8,662 bases of DNA from an uncultured Clostridia bacterium (GTDB lineage Bacteria > Bacillota > Clostridia > Oscillospirales > CAG-272). The stretch spans positions 1 to 8,662 of the forward strand of contig CALGCW010000331.1 in assembly GCA_937884385.1 (NCBI GenBank), written 5' to 3'. The notes below the pieces were generated by a model. It was not told where the DNA came from. It ran no database searches and saw only the letters and a list, made by a program, of their open reading frames with translations. Position numbers and translations under genes: made by a program. Each line of letters begins with the position of its first letter. The stretch's first letter is position 1. Shown here one piece after another: positions 1-6,519 of the stretch.

Positions 1-766
1 GACCCTTTGCTTCAAGAGCTTCTCTTTCGGTGTGATCGCATCCCTCTCTTGTACAACCGTACTCGATCTCGCCTGCTTCTGTGCAGGTGGGAGCCTTGAG
101 TACAGTTCCCTCGTCACGCTCGTGACCGAGAGGCTGCACGTAGGAATTGATGAGCTTATCTCCGCAATCCTTACATACGTGAGTGGTGTATCCCTCTTCA
201 GTACAAGTGGGAGCTGTCACCGTGCTCTCGTACGCATGTTCCTTGGGAGCAATTTCTTCATTGTGTGTCTCACCGCAATTATTACATACAACGGTCTTAT
301 TACCCGCCTCTGTACAAGTGGGTTCTTTATTGATCGTCTCTGCATAATCGTGACCCGTTGCAGGAACTACTTCCTGAGCAACAAGCACTGCGTTGCAGCG
401 TGAGCATACTGTACCTGCGGTCTTACCGTCTTCGGTACAGGTGGGAGCTACTGCCTCGAGCTCTGTTTCAGAGTGTCCGAGAGCCTCACCCTTTGTTTCT
501 CCGCATTCCGAGCAAGTCTGGGGCTCCGTACACGTGGGTGCATACCAAACGTGGTCGCATCCCGCGGGAGTCGTCGTTGTCGTTCCCGGCTTGGGATCGT
601 AATTGGGATTGAAGAATCCCATGATCGTATTTTTGACCTGCGAAATAGCCGCAGTCACACCGCCCATACCTTCTTTGAGCTTATCCACGAGGGAACAGCT
701 CGTAAAGACGGAAACGATCAAAAGAATTATCAATGCCAGAGCAAGAATTCTTGATTGTCTTTTCAT
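1..766 (-). CDS. Cys-rich repeat surface lipoprotein, C-terminus beyond the left edge
   Basis: Reading from an ATG at 766 gives 255 codons with no stop to the window edge, so the gene is partial at its 3' end. GGAAGGAG (773-780) sits a normal distance before the ATG. Residues 1-24 form a lipoprotein signal: basic MKRQSR, a hydrophobic core, then FTSC with Cys24 as the likely lipid-modified residue (Phe at -3 is slightly unusual). A Thr-rich spacer follows (about 60-68). From about residue 70 there are five tandem units of 31-41 residues, each built as PTCTE-x-G, then a CxxC-type pair (C85/C88, C121/C124, C161/C164, C198/C201, C238/C243) and often a trailing GH. Such repeats are common in surface proteins of gut Clostridia; their function is not established. 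The paired Cys could bind metal or form disulfides, which is inference. The gene is a separate unit downstream of the pulA terminator. It is unlikely to be an enzyme in the part seen, though a C-terminal domain may lie outside. Confidence 0.85.
   Translation of the reverse strand, partial: MKRQSRILALALIILLIVSVFTSCSLVDKLKEGMGGVTAAISQVKNTIMGFFNPNYDPKPGTTTTTPAGCDHVWYAPTCTEPQTCSECGETKGEALGHSETELEAVAPTCTEDGKTAGTVCSRCNAVLVAQEVVPATGHDYAETINKEPTCTEAGNKTVVCNNCGETHNEEIAPKEHAYESTVTAPTCTEEGYTTHVCKDCGDKLINSYVQPLGHERDEGTVLKAPTCTEAGEIEYGCTREGCDHTEREALEAKG
81..541 (-). repeat. tandem coding repeats of the PTCTE/CxxCG unit
   Basis: A near-identical 14-base core, gtacaagtgggagc and variants on the plus strand, recurs at 81-94, 201-214, 312-325, 435-448 and 528-541. 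It encodes the (A/E)PTC(T) motif of each protein unit. Spacings are 120, 111, 123 and 93 bases, all multiples of three, so unit number can vary without breaking the frame. The units have diverged elsewhere, so this is an old duplication rather than a recent slippage array. Confidence 0.85.
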
Positions 767-800
767 AGCAATCTCCTTCCAAATAATAATGGCCCATAAT

Positions 801-817
801 ATGCTTTTTAAAAGCAT
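801..817 (-). repeat. 17-bp palindrome upstream of the lipoprotein ribosome site
   Basis: ATGCTTTT (801-808) and AAAAGCAT (810-817) are perfect inverted copies around one central base. The site lies in the predicted 5' leader, about 20 bases before the Shine-Dalgarno. With almost no loop room it would make a poor RNA hairpin (about 6 bp once a loop is allowed), so a protein-binding site is equally possible. There is no U-tract on the minus strand, so it is not a terminator. Confidence 0.5.
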
Positions 818-827
818 TTATTAACTG

Positions 828-920
828 ATAAGTATTCATTCTGTTATAATGCTGATGCATCATAACAGGCAGGGATGTCCCTGCTTACGCGCGCAACTAG
901 CGCATTTTATTCATACTTAT
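828..920 (-). ncRNA. candidate structured 5' leader (cis-regulatory RNA) of the lipoprotein gene
   Basis: Read as minus-strand RNA, this stretch folds by eye into a closed multi-branch shape. An outer stem pairs AUAAGUAU (920-913) with AUACUUAU (835-828). Inside it are three hairpins: a weak GCGC/GCGC stem (903-900 with 894-891); a GC-rich six-pair stem GCAGGG/CCCUGC with an ACAU loop (884-869); and, directly abutting it, a 12-pair stem with one G-U and an AUCA loop (868-841). The predicted transcription start (about 923) is only a few bases before the outer stem, and the start codon is about 60 bases after it. I do not recognise a known riboswitch, T-box or protein leader in it. No thermodynamic calculation was possible, and a DNA-level role cannot be excluded. 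Confidence 0.45.
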
Positions 921-929
921 ACATAATAT

Positions 930-959
930 ATAATAAATCATTTTGGTATACTTTGTCAA
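930..959 (-). promoter_or_regulatory. sigma-A promoter of the Cys-repeat lipoprotein gene
   Basis: The minus strand has a consensus -35 TTGACA (959-954), an 18-base spacer and a -10 TATTAT (935-930), one base off TATAAT. This predicts transcription from about 923 and a leader of roughly 155 bases. A second TTGACA lies 22 bases further upstream (981-976) but has no matching -10 at normal spacing. I see nothing else in the A/T-rich stretch 982-1032. Confidence 0.7.
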
Positions 960-1032
960 CACATATTTCCCTTTTTGTCAAAATTCGCCCCTTTGCACAA
1001 TTTTTTCTATTATTTTTGTGGAGTTTGATCTA

Positions 1033-1070
1033 ACAAAAACAAAAGCCCACTCCGCCGAAGCGGAGTGGGC
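1033..1070 (-). terminator. intrinsic terminator after pulA
   Basis: An 11-pair perfect stem, GCCCACTCCGC (1045-1055) with GCGGAGTGGGC (1060-1070), encloses a UUCG tetraloop on the minus-strand RNA closed by C-G. It is followed by TTTTGTTTTTG. It begins 17 bases after the pulA stop codon. It closes the malQ-pulA operon and separates it from the lipoprotein gene. Confidence 0.95.
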
Positions 1071-1087
1071 AAAATCGTTTTATTTGA

Positions 1088-3817
1088 TTATCTTACCAAA
1101 ACAAGGAACATATTACCTGTAACGGTTACTGTACCGGATTTTGTTTCGAAAGGTGTAGCTCCTGCACGGTCTGCATTAGCAACTACCTTCCACTCACCGT
1201 TAAGTGTGTATCTTCCGCCGTAGGATGTTGTGGGATTGATAAGAATGATCGCTTCCTGACCAGCAGCGTTTCTAGTGTGAACTGCAATAGCTCCGTTGCT
1301 AAGATCGCTGATGGACATAGTAGCACTGGAATCGGAAAGAACACCGTATGCCTTTCTCATCTCCGCAAGACCCTTGTAGTAAAGCATCATGTTATGCTCA
1401 TCGGAGCCGGGAACGAGATTTTCCCACTTGATATTGTTAACTTCATCGCTGGAGTTATAGCTGTTGTGATCGAATGTGGGCGCACCGGTCAAAGGATCCG
1501 TTGTTGGCTTGGAACGAAGCATTTCTTCACCTGCCTGAATAAAGGGAGTACCCTTGGAGATGAAGAGGAGAGCCGCGCCGAGACGGTTCATTCTGAGTCT
1601 GTCTGCAACAGAAGCAGAGCCGTTAGCCATTGAGAACTTGTCCCAAAGAGTATAGTTGTCGTGGCAGCTCATATAGTTGATGACCATTGCATCGTTAACG
1701 GTCCAACCTGTACCTCCGCCTACCATACCGCCCTGGATACCGAACTTAACCTTAGTTGCATTAGCAGCAGGAGAACCGTTGATATAGCCCTGGGATGCTC
1801 CGTCGAAGGTGCTTCCCTTAAGGCCGTCACGCATAGCATCGTTAAATACTGCAACGCTGCCTATAGCGCCGTTGGTTGCGGGGATCTTGCTGATATTACC
1901 TTGGTTAGCCTGAAGCGAGCCGTTGATCGTAGAGCCCATAGTCCAAGCCTCACCGTAGATGATAGCCTTATTGTTTACAGAGTGGATTCCCTCTTCTACC
2001 TTCTTCATTGTTTCAAGATCGTGAAGACCCATAAGGTCGAAACGCATACCGTCAAGATTGTATTCTTCCATCCAATACTTTGTACTCTCAACCATGAACT
2101 TACCGTACATATAGCGCTCGGAAGCAGTATCGTTACCGCAACCGGAAGCAGAGGAGTTAGCGCCTGTGCTTGTATATCTGTAGTAGTAATAAGGAACTAT
2201 TCTGTTGAAGGAGCTGTTCTTGTCATAAGTGTGGTTGTAAACAACGTCCATAATAACGCCGATACCTGCATCATGAAGAGCCTGTACCATTGCCTTATAC
2301 TCTCTGATTCTTACTTCACCGTTCGTGGGATCAGTGCTGTAGCTTCCTTCGGGAACGTTATAGTTCTTAGGGTCATAACCCCAGTTGAACTGCTCATCGG
2401 GATGAGCCTCATCAACTGTAGCATAGTCGTATACGGGAAGAAGGTGAACGTGAGTTACACCAAGCTGTACAAGGTAGTCGATACCAACGGGTACGCCTGC
2501 CTCGTTAACGAGACCCTTCTCTGTGAACGCAAGGTACTTGCCCTTGTATTCGGATGTGGAGATACGGTTACTGAAGTCTCTTACATGAACTTCCCAAATG
2601 AACGCATCGGAGTATGAGTCGATACCGGAATCAAAGTTCGTGTCGTCCCAACCCTCTGGATTTGTCTTGTCAAGGTCGACTACCATAGTTCTGTTGCCGT
2701 TAAGACCTGCAGACTTGCCGTAGGGGTCAGTAGCAACCTGTGTACCAACGGACGTTGTAACAGTATATGTGTAGTATGTGCCGTGGCCAACACCCTTTTC
2801 GGTATGTTCCCAAACACCCTTTTCGCCGCGGGTCATAACGATATCCTTATAGGATTCACCCTCGTGACCGGACTCGTAAAGATTAAGAACAACCTCTGCT
2901 GCGGTAGGAGCCCAAACCTTCCAGGTCGTGCTGTCACCGTGGATATAAGAGCCAAGGTCCGTTCCGTCGTAGTGATACTTTTCAGCAAATTCCTTGCTGT
3001 CGAAGATCTCCATAGGAACTACAGGACAGGGCTCGTAGCCTGCGATCTCAACCGTATAGATCTTGTTGAGCTCAAGAGTTTCCTCAACCGTGATAAGACC
3101 TGTGGATGAGGACTTGCCCATTGTATTTACGTTTGTGACTGTAAGCTGCTTGTCACCGTCCCAAACCTTGATATCTCTGTAAGAATTAAGAGTGGTCTTG
3201 GGGGTAAGGTTGTATCTGATAGTATGGAAATCCTTCATACCCGCAAGGCTGAACAATTTAATAACTTCCAAAGTCTTGCCTCCGTCAAATGTTGTATATT
3301 GGTTAGCATCACCGTTCTTAAGGAAAATATACGTCTCTTTTCCTGTGATGATCGCAAAACGGTCCGCGTCGCCGTCCTTGGTTGCATTTCCCCAAGAGCT
3401 TCCGCCGGGATCCGTGCAGTCCTTACGAACGATAAATCCGACAGATTCTACTCCTTCGGGAACGTTAACTACCACTTTAACACCGTAGTCACATTCGTGA
3501 ACTCGGTAACCCTGACCTGCAACGTCATCGTACCAGATCCAGATGTCACATTTCTCATAGTTGATACCCTTACCAACCCAATAGAATGTGAGCTTGTTGT
3601 ATCCTTCGGGTGTCTCGATATCATATTCGCCTTCCGGAGGAGTATACTCCGCGGGAGAATCGCTTCCGCCGTCGGGCTTAGTAGTCGTGGTATCGTCGGT
3701 TGTAGGAGTTGTCGTTGTCGATGTTCCTGTAGGATCGATCACGCAAGAAACAACCATACCCATTACCATACAAGCGAGCAACGCAAGGGATATGAGTTTG
3801 ATTAATGATTTTTTCAT
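1088..3817 (-). CDS. pulA: lipoprotein type I pullulanase (GH13, CBM41-CBM48)
   Basis: This 909-residue protein is an exported debranching enzyme that hydrolyses alpha-1,6 links in pullulan, starch and glycogen at the cell surface. Residues 1-25 are a signal peptide ending in the lipobox VVSC (Cys25), followed by a Thr/Asp-rich linker (30-57). Residues about 72-180 resemble a CBM41 starch-binding module (YNKLTFYW, DIWIWYDD). Next comes an N2-type beta domain (about 185-260), a CBM48-like domain (about 282-380, TTWKVWAPTA) and the GH13 barrel. The type I signature is present as FNWGYDP (477-483), with F for the usual Y. GH13 regions are DVVYNH (524-529), GMRFD with nucleophile Asp594, YGEAW with acid/base Glu623, and CHDN with Asp720. 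A C-terminal beta domain ends the protein. The ATG at 3817 is chosen because it follows AAAGGA and begins the signal peptide; an in-frame ATG at 3865 would overlap malQ and add 16 charged residues. The gene lies 44 bases after malQ and is probably co-transcribed with it. Confidence 0.95.
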   Translation of the reverse strand: MKKSLIKLISLALLACMVMGMVVSCVIDPTGTSTTTTPTTDDTTTTKPDGGSDSPAEYTPPEGEYDIETPEGYNKLTFYWVGKGINYEKCDIWIWYDDVAGQGYRVHECDYGVKVVVNVPEGVESVGFIVRKDCTDPGGSSWGNATKDGDADRFAIITGKETYIFLKNGDANQYTTFDGGKTLEVIKLFSLAGMKDFHTIRYNLTPKTTLNSYRDIKVWDGDKQLTVTNVNTMGKSSSTGLITVEETLELNKIYTVEIAGYEPCPVVPMEIFDSKEFAEKYHYDGTDLGSYIHGDSTTWKVWAPTAAEVVLNLYESGHEGESYKDIVMTRGEKGVWEHTEKGVGHGTYYTYTVTTSVGTQVATDPYGKSAGLNGNRTMVVDLDKTNPEGWDDTNFDSGIDSYSDAFIWEVHVRDFSNRISTSEYKGKYLAFTEKGLVNEAGVPVGIDYLVQLGVTHVHLLPVYDYATVDEAHPDEQFNWGYDPKNYNVPEGSYSTDPTNGEVRIREYKAMVQALHDAGIGVIMDVVYNHTYDKNSSFNRIVPYYYYRYTSTGANSSASGCGNDTASERYMYGKFMVESTKYWMEEYNLDGMRFDLMGLHDLETMKKVEEGIHSVNNKAIIYGEAWTMGSTINGSLQANQGNISKIPATNGAIGSVAVFNDAMRDGLKGSTFDGASQGYINGSPAANATKVKFGIQGGMVGGGTGWTVNDAMVINYMSCHDNYTLWDKFSMANGSASVADRLRMNRLGAALLFISKGTPFIQAGEEMLRSKPTTDPLTGAPTFDHNSYNSSDEVNNIKWENLVPGSDEHNMMLYYKGLAEMRKAYGVLSDSSATMSISDLSNGAIAVHTRNAAGQEAIILINPTTSYGGRYTLNGEWKVVANADRAGATPFETKSGTVTVTGNMFLVLVR

Positions 3818-3824
3818 AACAAAT

Positions 3825-3830
3825 TCCTTT
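3825..3830 (-). promoter_or_regulatory. ribosome binding site that sets the pulA start
   Basis: AAAGGA on the minus strand lies seven bases before the ATG at 3817. It supports that start over the upstream in-frame ATG at 3865, which lies inside the malQ stop region and would push the signal peptide away from the N-terminus. Confidence 0.8.
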
Positions 3831-3861
3831 CGTAATTTTATTTTAATTTTTGTTATTCCTA

Positions 3862-5358
3862 TCAATTATTTGCGCGGCCTGTTCTTTCCGCAATATCTCT
3901 TATCTTGTCTTTAAGCTTTTTAGACGCGTAATTTGGCTTTGCGCGATAAGTCCAGTTTCCTTCCGCCACGGCAGGAGTATTTATCCTACCCTCGCTGTTG
4001 GGAAGCTCGAGGTAATCCTGAAGAGGAACCATCGCAAGGTTAGCAGGGCTCGTCATAGCGAACTCAATAACAGCCTCTACAGCGCTTTGTCCTTCTCTTC
4101 GGGGACATTCTGCTTTAAATCTCTCAAGAGCCTCGCCCTTAAGATTGTAGTACCAGGTGTAAGTGCAATCGGAGTCGTGAGAAGCGGAGTAAACGATGCA
4201 GTTGGCATCGGGATAATTTCTGGGAAGATATTCGCTTTCCTCATCGTAGAACGCGAAATGAAGCATCTTCATTCCGGGGAATCCGGTTGCCTCAAGAAGC
4301 TCGATAACGTCCTCAGTAATAAAGCCGAGGTCCTCAGCAATGATCCTTGATTCGGGAAGTGCCTTTTCGATCGCCTCGAAAAGTGCCACACCGGGACCTA
4401 TCTCCCAGGTTCCGTGACGTGCGGTATCGTGATGTGCAGGGATCGCATAATAGCTTGCAAAGCCTCTGAAGTGGTCGATACGAATGATATCGTAAAGATC
4501 AAAGTTTGCCTTCGCACGGTTTACCCACCATTCATATCCCTGCTCTGCCATAAGCGCATAGTTGTAAATGGGGTTACCCCAAAGCTGACCGTCAACAGAA
4601 AAACCGTCGGGAGGACAGCCCGCAACGATAGTAGGATTATAATTTCTGTCAAGAAGGAACTGCTCGGGAGCGCTCCATACGTCAACGCTGTCGTGAGCAA
4701 CGTAGATGGGCATATCACCTATAATTGTGATATCCTTTTTGTGCGCGTATTCAACAACCGCGCGCCATTCTCTCATAAATTCAAACTGTATCCATTTCCA
4801 GAAATTCATCTCTGAAACGAATTCATCCTTGTGTACACGTGCAGAAGCGATGTTTTTGTGCTCGTCGCTCCAAAGTGTCCACTGGCAGTAATTGTAGTGG
4901 ACCTTAAGCGCCATAAAGAGTGCGTAATCCTCAAGCCATGCAGCAGTATTCTTGCAGAACTCGTCATATTCCTCATCGGGAGTAAAACGGGCATATGCCT
5001 TGCGGAGCATATCGTAGCGAGTATTAAAAAGCCAACCGTAGTCGACCTTTCCCTGCTCATGCTCATATGAAGCAAGCTCCTCTTTTGTCAGCAAGCCATG
5101 CTTGTACAAAAGCTCGGGAGCTATAAAATAAGGATTTCCTGCACAAGCTGCGGGAGACTGATATGGGCTGTCACCGTAGGAGGTAGGATTAAGAGGAAGC
5201 ACCTGCCAGCACTTTTGGGCAGTCTCACTCAAAAAATCAACGAAGTCAAAAGCACATTTACCGAAGTCACCGATGCCGTATTTTGCGGGCAAAGAGCTCA
5301 CCGGCATAAGAATTCCGCTTTTGTGTGTAAATCCGAAATTGTTTTTAGTATTATTCAA
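3862..5358 (-). CDS. malQ: 4-alpha-glucanotransferase (amylomaltase), GH77
   Basis: This 498-residue cytoplasmic enzyme moves alpha-1,4-glucan segments between maltodextrins and releases glucose; the length fits the usual 500 or so residues. The N-terminus GILMPVSSLPAKYGIGDFG (15-33) is typical of MalQ. Catalytic residues are visible: nucleophile Asp295 in RIDHFRG, acid/base Glu342 in AEDLG, and Asp395 in ASHDSD. The last motif usually reads GTHDND, so G-T and N are replaced while the acid is kept. Other family blocks are SPYQSPAACAGNPYFI (64-79) and QLWGNPIYNY (258-267). The start is taken as TTG at 5358, seven bases after AAAGGAG; the in-frame ATG at 5427 lies inside the promoter -35 box and cannot be on the transcript. 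It is the first gene of an operon with pulA. It is likely to process glucans debranched outside by PulA after import by a transporter not in this window. Confidence 0.95.
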   Translation of the reverse strand: MNNTKNNFGFTHKSGILMPVSSLPAKYGIGDFGKCAFDFVDFLSETAQKCWQVLPLNPTSYGDSPYQSPAACAGNPYFIAPELLYKHGLLTKEELASYEHEQGKVDYGWLFNTRYDMLRKAYARFTPDEEYDEFCKNTAAWLEDYALFMALKVHYNYCQWTLWSDEHKNIASARVHKDEFVSEMNFWKWIQFEFMREWRAVVEYAHKKDITIIGDMPIYVAHDSVDVWSAPEQFLLDRNYNPTIVAGCPPDGFSVDGQLWGNPIYNYALMAEQGYEWWVNRAKANFDLYDIIRIDHFRGFASYYAIPAHHDTARHGTWEIGPGVALFEAIEKALPESRIIAEDLGFITEDVIELLEATGFPGMKMLHFAFYDEESEYLPRNYPDANCIVYSASHDSDCTYTWYYNLKGEALERFKAECPRREGQSAVEAVIEFAMTSPANLAMVPLQDYLELPNSEGRINTPAVAEGNWTYRAKPNYASKKLKDKIRDIAERTGRANN

Positions 5359-5365
5359 AACACTT

Positions 5366-5372
5366 CTCCTTT
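5366..5372 (-). promoter_or_regulatory. ribosome binding site that sets the malQ TTG start
   Basis: AAAGGAG on the minus strand is followed by a seven-base spacer and TTG at 5358-5356. No ATG or GTG in frame lies at a workable distance. The site is within about 30 bases of the predicted transcription start. Confidence 0.85.
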
Positions 5373-5398
5373 CAATAAAAAGAAATATTCCACAAATT

Positions 5399-5427
5399 AT
5401 TATAACATTTGGGCATAAAATTGTCAA
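5399..5427 (-). promoter_or_regulatory. perfect consensus sigma-A promoter of malQ-pulA
   Basis: The minus strand has TTGACA (5427-5422), a 17-base spacer and TATAAT (5404-5399), matching both consensus boxes exactly. The predicted start is near 5392, giving a leader of about 34 bases. I see no clear palindromic operator or catabolite-repression (cre-like) site overlapping it. So strong a promoter would normally need a repressor to be switched off, but the binding site is not evident. Confidence 0.85.
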
Positions 5428-5462
5428 TCATCAACTTAATAATTGAAAGAAAAATAATCAAC

Positions 5463-5492
5463 AAAAAGCACCGCATTTTTTCGGTGCTTTTT
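5463..5492 (-). terminator. intrinsic terminator after the XRE regulator gene
   Basis: GCACCG (5468-5473) pairs with CGGTGC (5482-5487), extended by flanking A/T pairs, around an eight-base loop. On the minus strand it is followed by TTTTTG and a T-rich stretch. It begins about 30 bases after the stop codon of the XRE gene. The A- and T-runs on both sides mean it could act in either direction. Confidence 0.85.
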
Positions 5493-5522
5493 AACAAATT
5501 ATATTCTTATCTTTATTACTTA

Positions 5523-6401
5523 TCAGTGTTTATTGCCGCGCTTCTGTCTCTCGCGTATTTTTCTGTCGATAGCCTCTGCTATCGGATAATAAACGGGAAT
5601 AGTCACGAAAATTATCCAAGAAGGATGCCAATTTCCATAATACATACCGCAAACAAGGTAGACGAACGCAGCAAATACTGGATAGGAAAATTCAGAAAGT
5701 CTTCTCTTGTATATTGCTTCAACGAATGAATAGTAGATCGGTATCGTCACAAAAATGACCCAGGCAAGCGCCCAACCGCCAAGCACGTTGTAGAAGCCAC
5801 ACAAAAGATATGCGATCGCACAGATGATAGGATACGGCACCTCAAGCCACAGCCTCGTATTTTTGGGCTCTTGAACATTGATCTTTATATGCCCGTCCTT
5901 GCCAATCGAGACCTCGTGCTTTTCATAATCCTCGTCATCCATATCCTCATCCAAGTCGTCAAGGTCGTCATCAAGATCATCTAAATCATCCTCATTGCTC
6001 TTTGAAGATTCAACCCTGATGCCGCTGAGACTGATCTTCACCTTGTCCCCGTCCTCTTTTTCAACAAATATACCTGTCGGACCTATCTTCACCCTGTTTT
6101 CTCCATCATCAACGTCGATAAACAAAGTCTCACCGTCATCTGCTTTTTCTGCCTTCGTTTTTTTAGCTTCTTCGGTTTTTTCTTCCTTCTTCTCTTCCTT
6201 TTCGCCGTAGATAAGCTCGTCAAGAGAGAGACCGTATATCTTTGCAAGCGCTATCAGATTGTCCGTGTCGGGGCTTGCCTCACTTCTTTCCCACTTCGAC
6301 ACAGCCTGGCGGGAAACGCCAAGCTTTTCCGCAAGCTCCTCTTGAGATAGATTGTGTTTTTTTCTGAGTTCAAATAATCTGTTAGCCGTTTCGAGTGTCA
6401 T
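5523..6401 (-). CDS. membrane-anchored XRE-family (Cro/CI-type HTH) regulator
   Basis: The 292-residue protein starts with a clear HTH-XRE DNA-binding domain (about 7-64, with SQEELAEKLGVSRQAVSKWE at 19-38). A Lys/Glu-rich linker follows (65-88). The middle holds three short look-alike beta motifs: VKIGPTGIFVE (104-114), VKISLSGIRVE (121-131) and VSIGKDGHIKINV (164-176). The last two flank a very acidic Asp/Leu/Glu run (137-158). The C-terminus has two copies of a hydrophobic unit, at 189-230 and 239-279, each running YP-x-hydrophobic-LxCGxY, then W(A/I)IFVTIP(I/V)YY and ending in EAI; they are likely to form up to four membrane helices. DNA-binding plus membrane segments suggests a cytoplasmic HTH tethered to the membrane, perhaps sensing envelope state; this is inference. 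The ATG follows AAAGGA (6410-6415). It is a single-gene unit with its own promoters and terminator, and its target is unknown. Confidence 0.85.
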   Translation of the reverse strand: MTLETANRLFELRKKHNLSQEELAEKLGVSRQAVSKWERSEASPDTDNLIALAKIYGLSLDELIYGEKEEKKEEKTEEAKKTKAEKADDGETLFIDVDDGENRVKIGPTGIFVEKEDGDKVKISLSGIRVESSKSNEDDLDDLDDDLDDLDEDMDDEDYEKHEVSIGKDGHIKINVQEPKNTRLWLEVPYPIICAIAYLLCGFYNVLGGWALAWVIFVTIPIYYSFVEAIYKRRLSEFSYPVFAAFVYLVCGMYYGNWHPSWIIFVTIPVYYPIAEAIDRKIRERQKRGNKH

Positions 6402-6437
6402 ATATATTTTCCTTTCGTGTTTGTAATCTCTGCGTCA

Positions 6438-6466
6438 AGTATAGCAAAAAACGCAAAAACTGACAA
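6438..6466 (-). promoter_or_regulatory. proximal promoter of the XRE regulator gene
   Basis: The minus strand has TTGTCA (6466-6461), a 17-base spacer and TATACT (6443-6438), each one base off consensus. The predicted start is near 6431, about 30 bases before the ATG, with AAAGGA in between. Confidence 0.7.
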
Positions 6467-6487
6467 TACATTTTAGTTTTCAAATTC

Positions 6488-6512
6488 AAAAAATCGCGCA
6501 ACTTTCGGTTGC
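6488..6512 (-). other. small hairpin plus T6 between the two XRE-gene promoters
   Basis: On the minus strand GCAAC (6512-6508), a CGAAA loop and GTTGC (6502-6498) form a five-pair stem, followed by GCGA and TTTTTT (6493-6488). It starts almost exactly at the predicted start of the distal promoter. The stem is short and four bases separate it from the U-tract, so a working terminator or attenuator is uncertain. Confidence 0.3.
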
Positions 6513-6519
6513 AAATAAG

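Noticed and set aside
81..541. Regularly spaced 14-base repeats that could suggest a CRISPR or other non-coding array
   Set aside because: Spacings vary (93-123 bases), all are multiples of three, and the repeats encode the same protein motif in one open frame of a lipoprotein.
828..920. A small transposon (MITE) or tRNA-like gene instead of a leader RNA
   Set aside because: The terminal match is only 8 bases with no clear target duplication. The arms do not have tRNA sizes, and there is no CCA end or T-loop sequence.
976..981. Second TTGACA as another promoter for the lipoprotein gene
   Set aside because: No acceptable -10 box lies 16-18 bases downstream.
1661..2617. Long plus-strand open frame opposite pulA
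   Set aside because: It lies wholly within the strongly supported pullulanase gene, has no ribosome site of note, and its translation shows no family features.
3818..3865. Upstream ATG of pulA at 3865
   Set aside because: It would overlap the malQ stop and place 16 charged residues before the signal peptide; the ATG at 3817 has its own ribosome site.
3588..3914. Plus-strand open frames opposite the pulA N-terminus
   Set aside because: They mirror the Thr-rich linker and signal peptide codons of pulA and have no independent support.
6488..6512. The hairpin plus T6 as a definite terminator
   Set aside because: The stem has only five pairs and four bases separate it from the T-run, so it is listed only as a weak hairpin.
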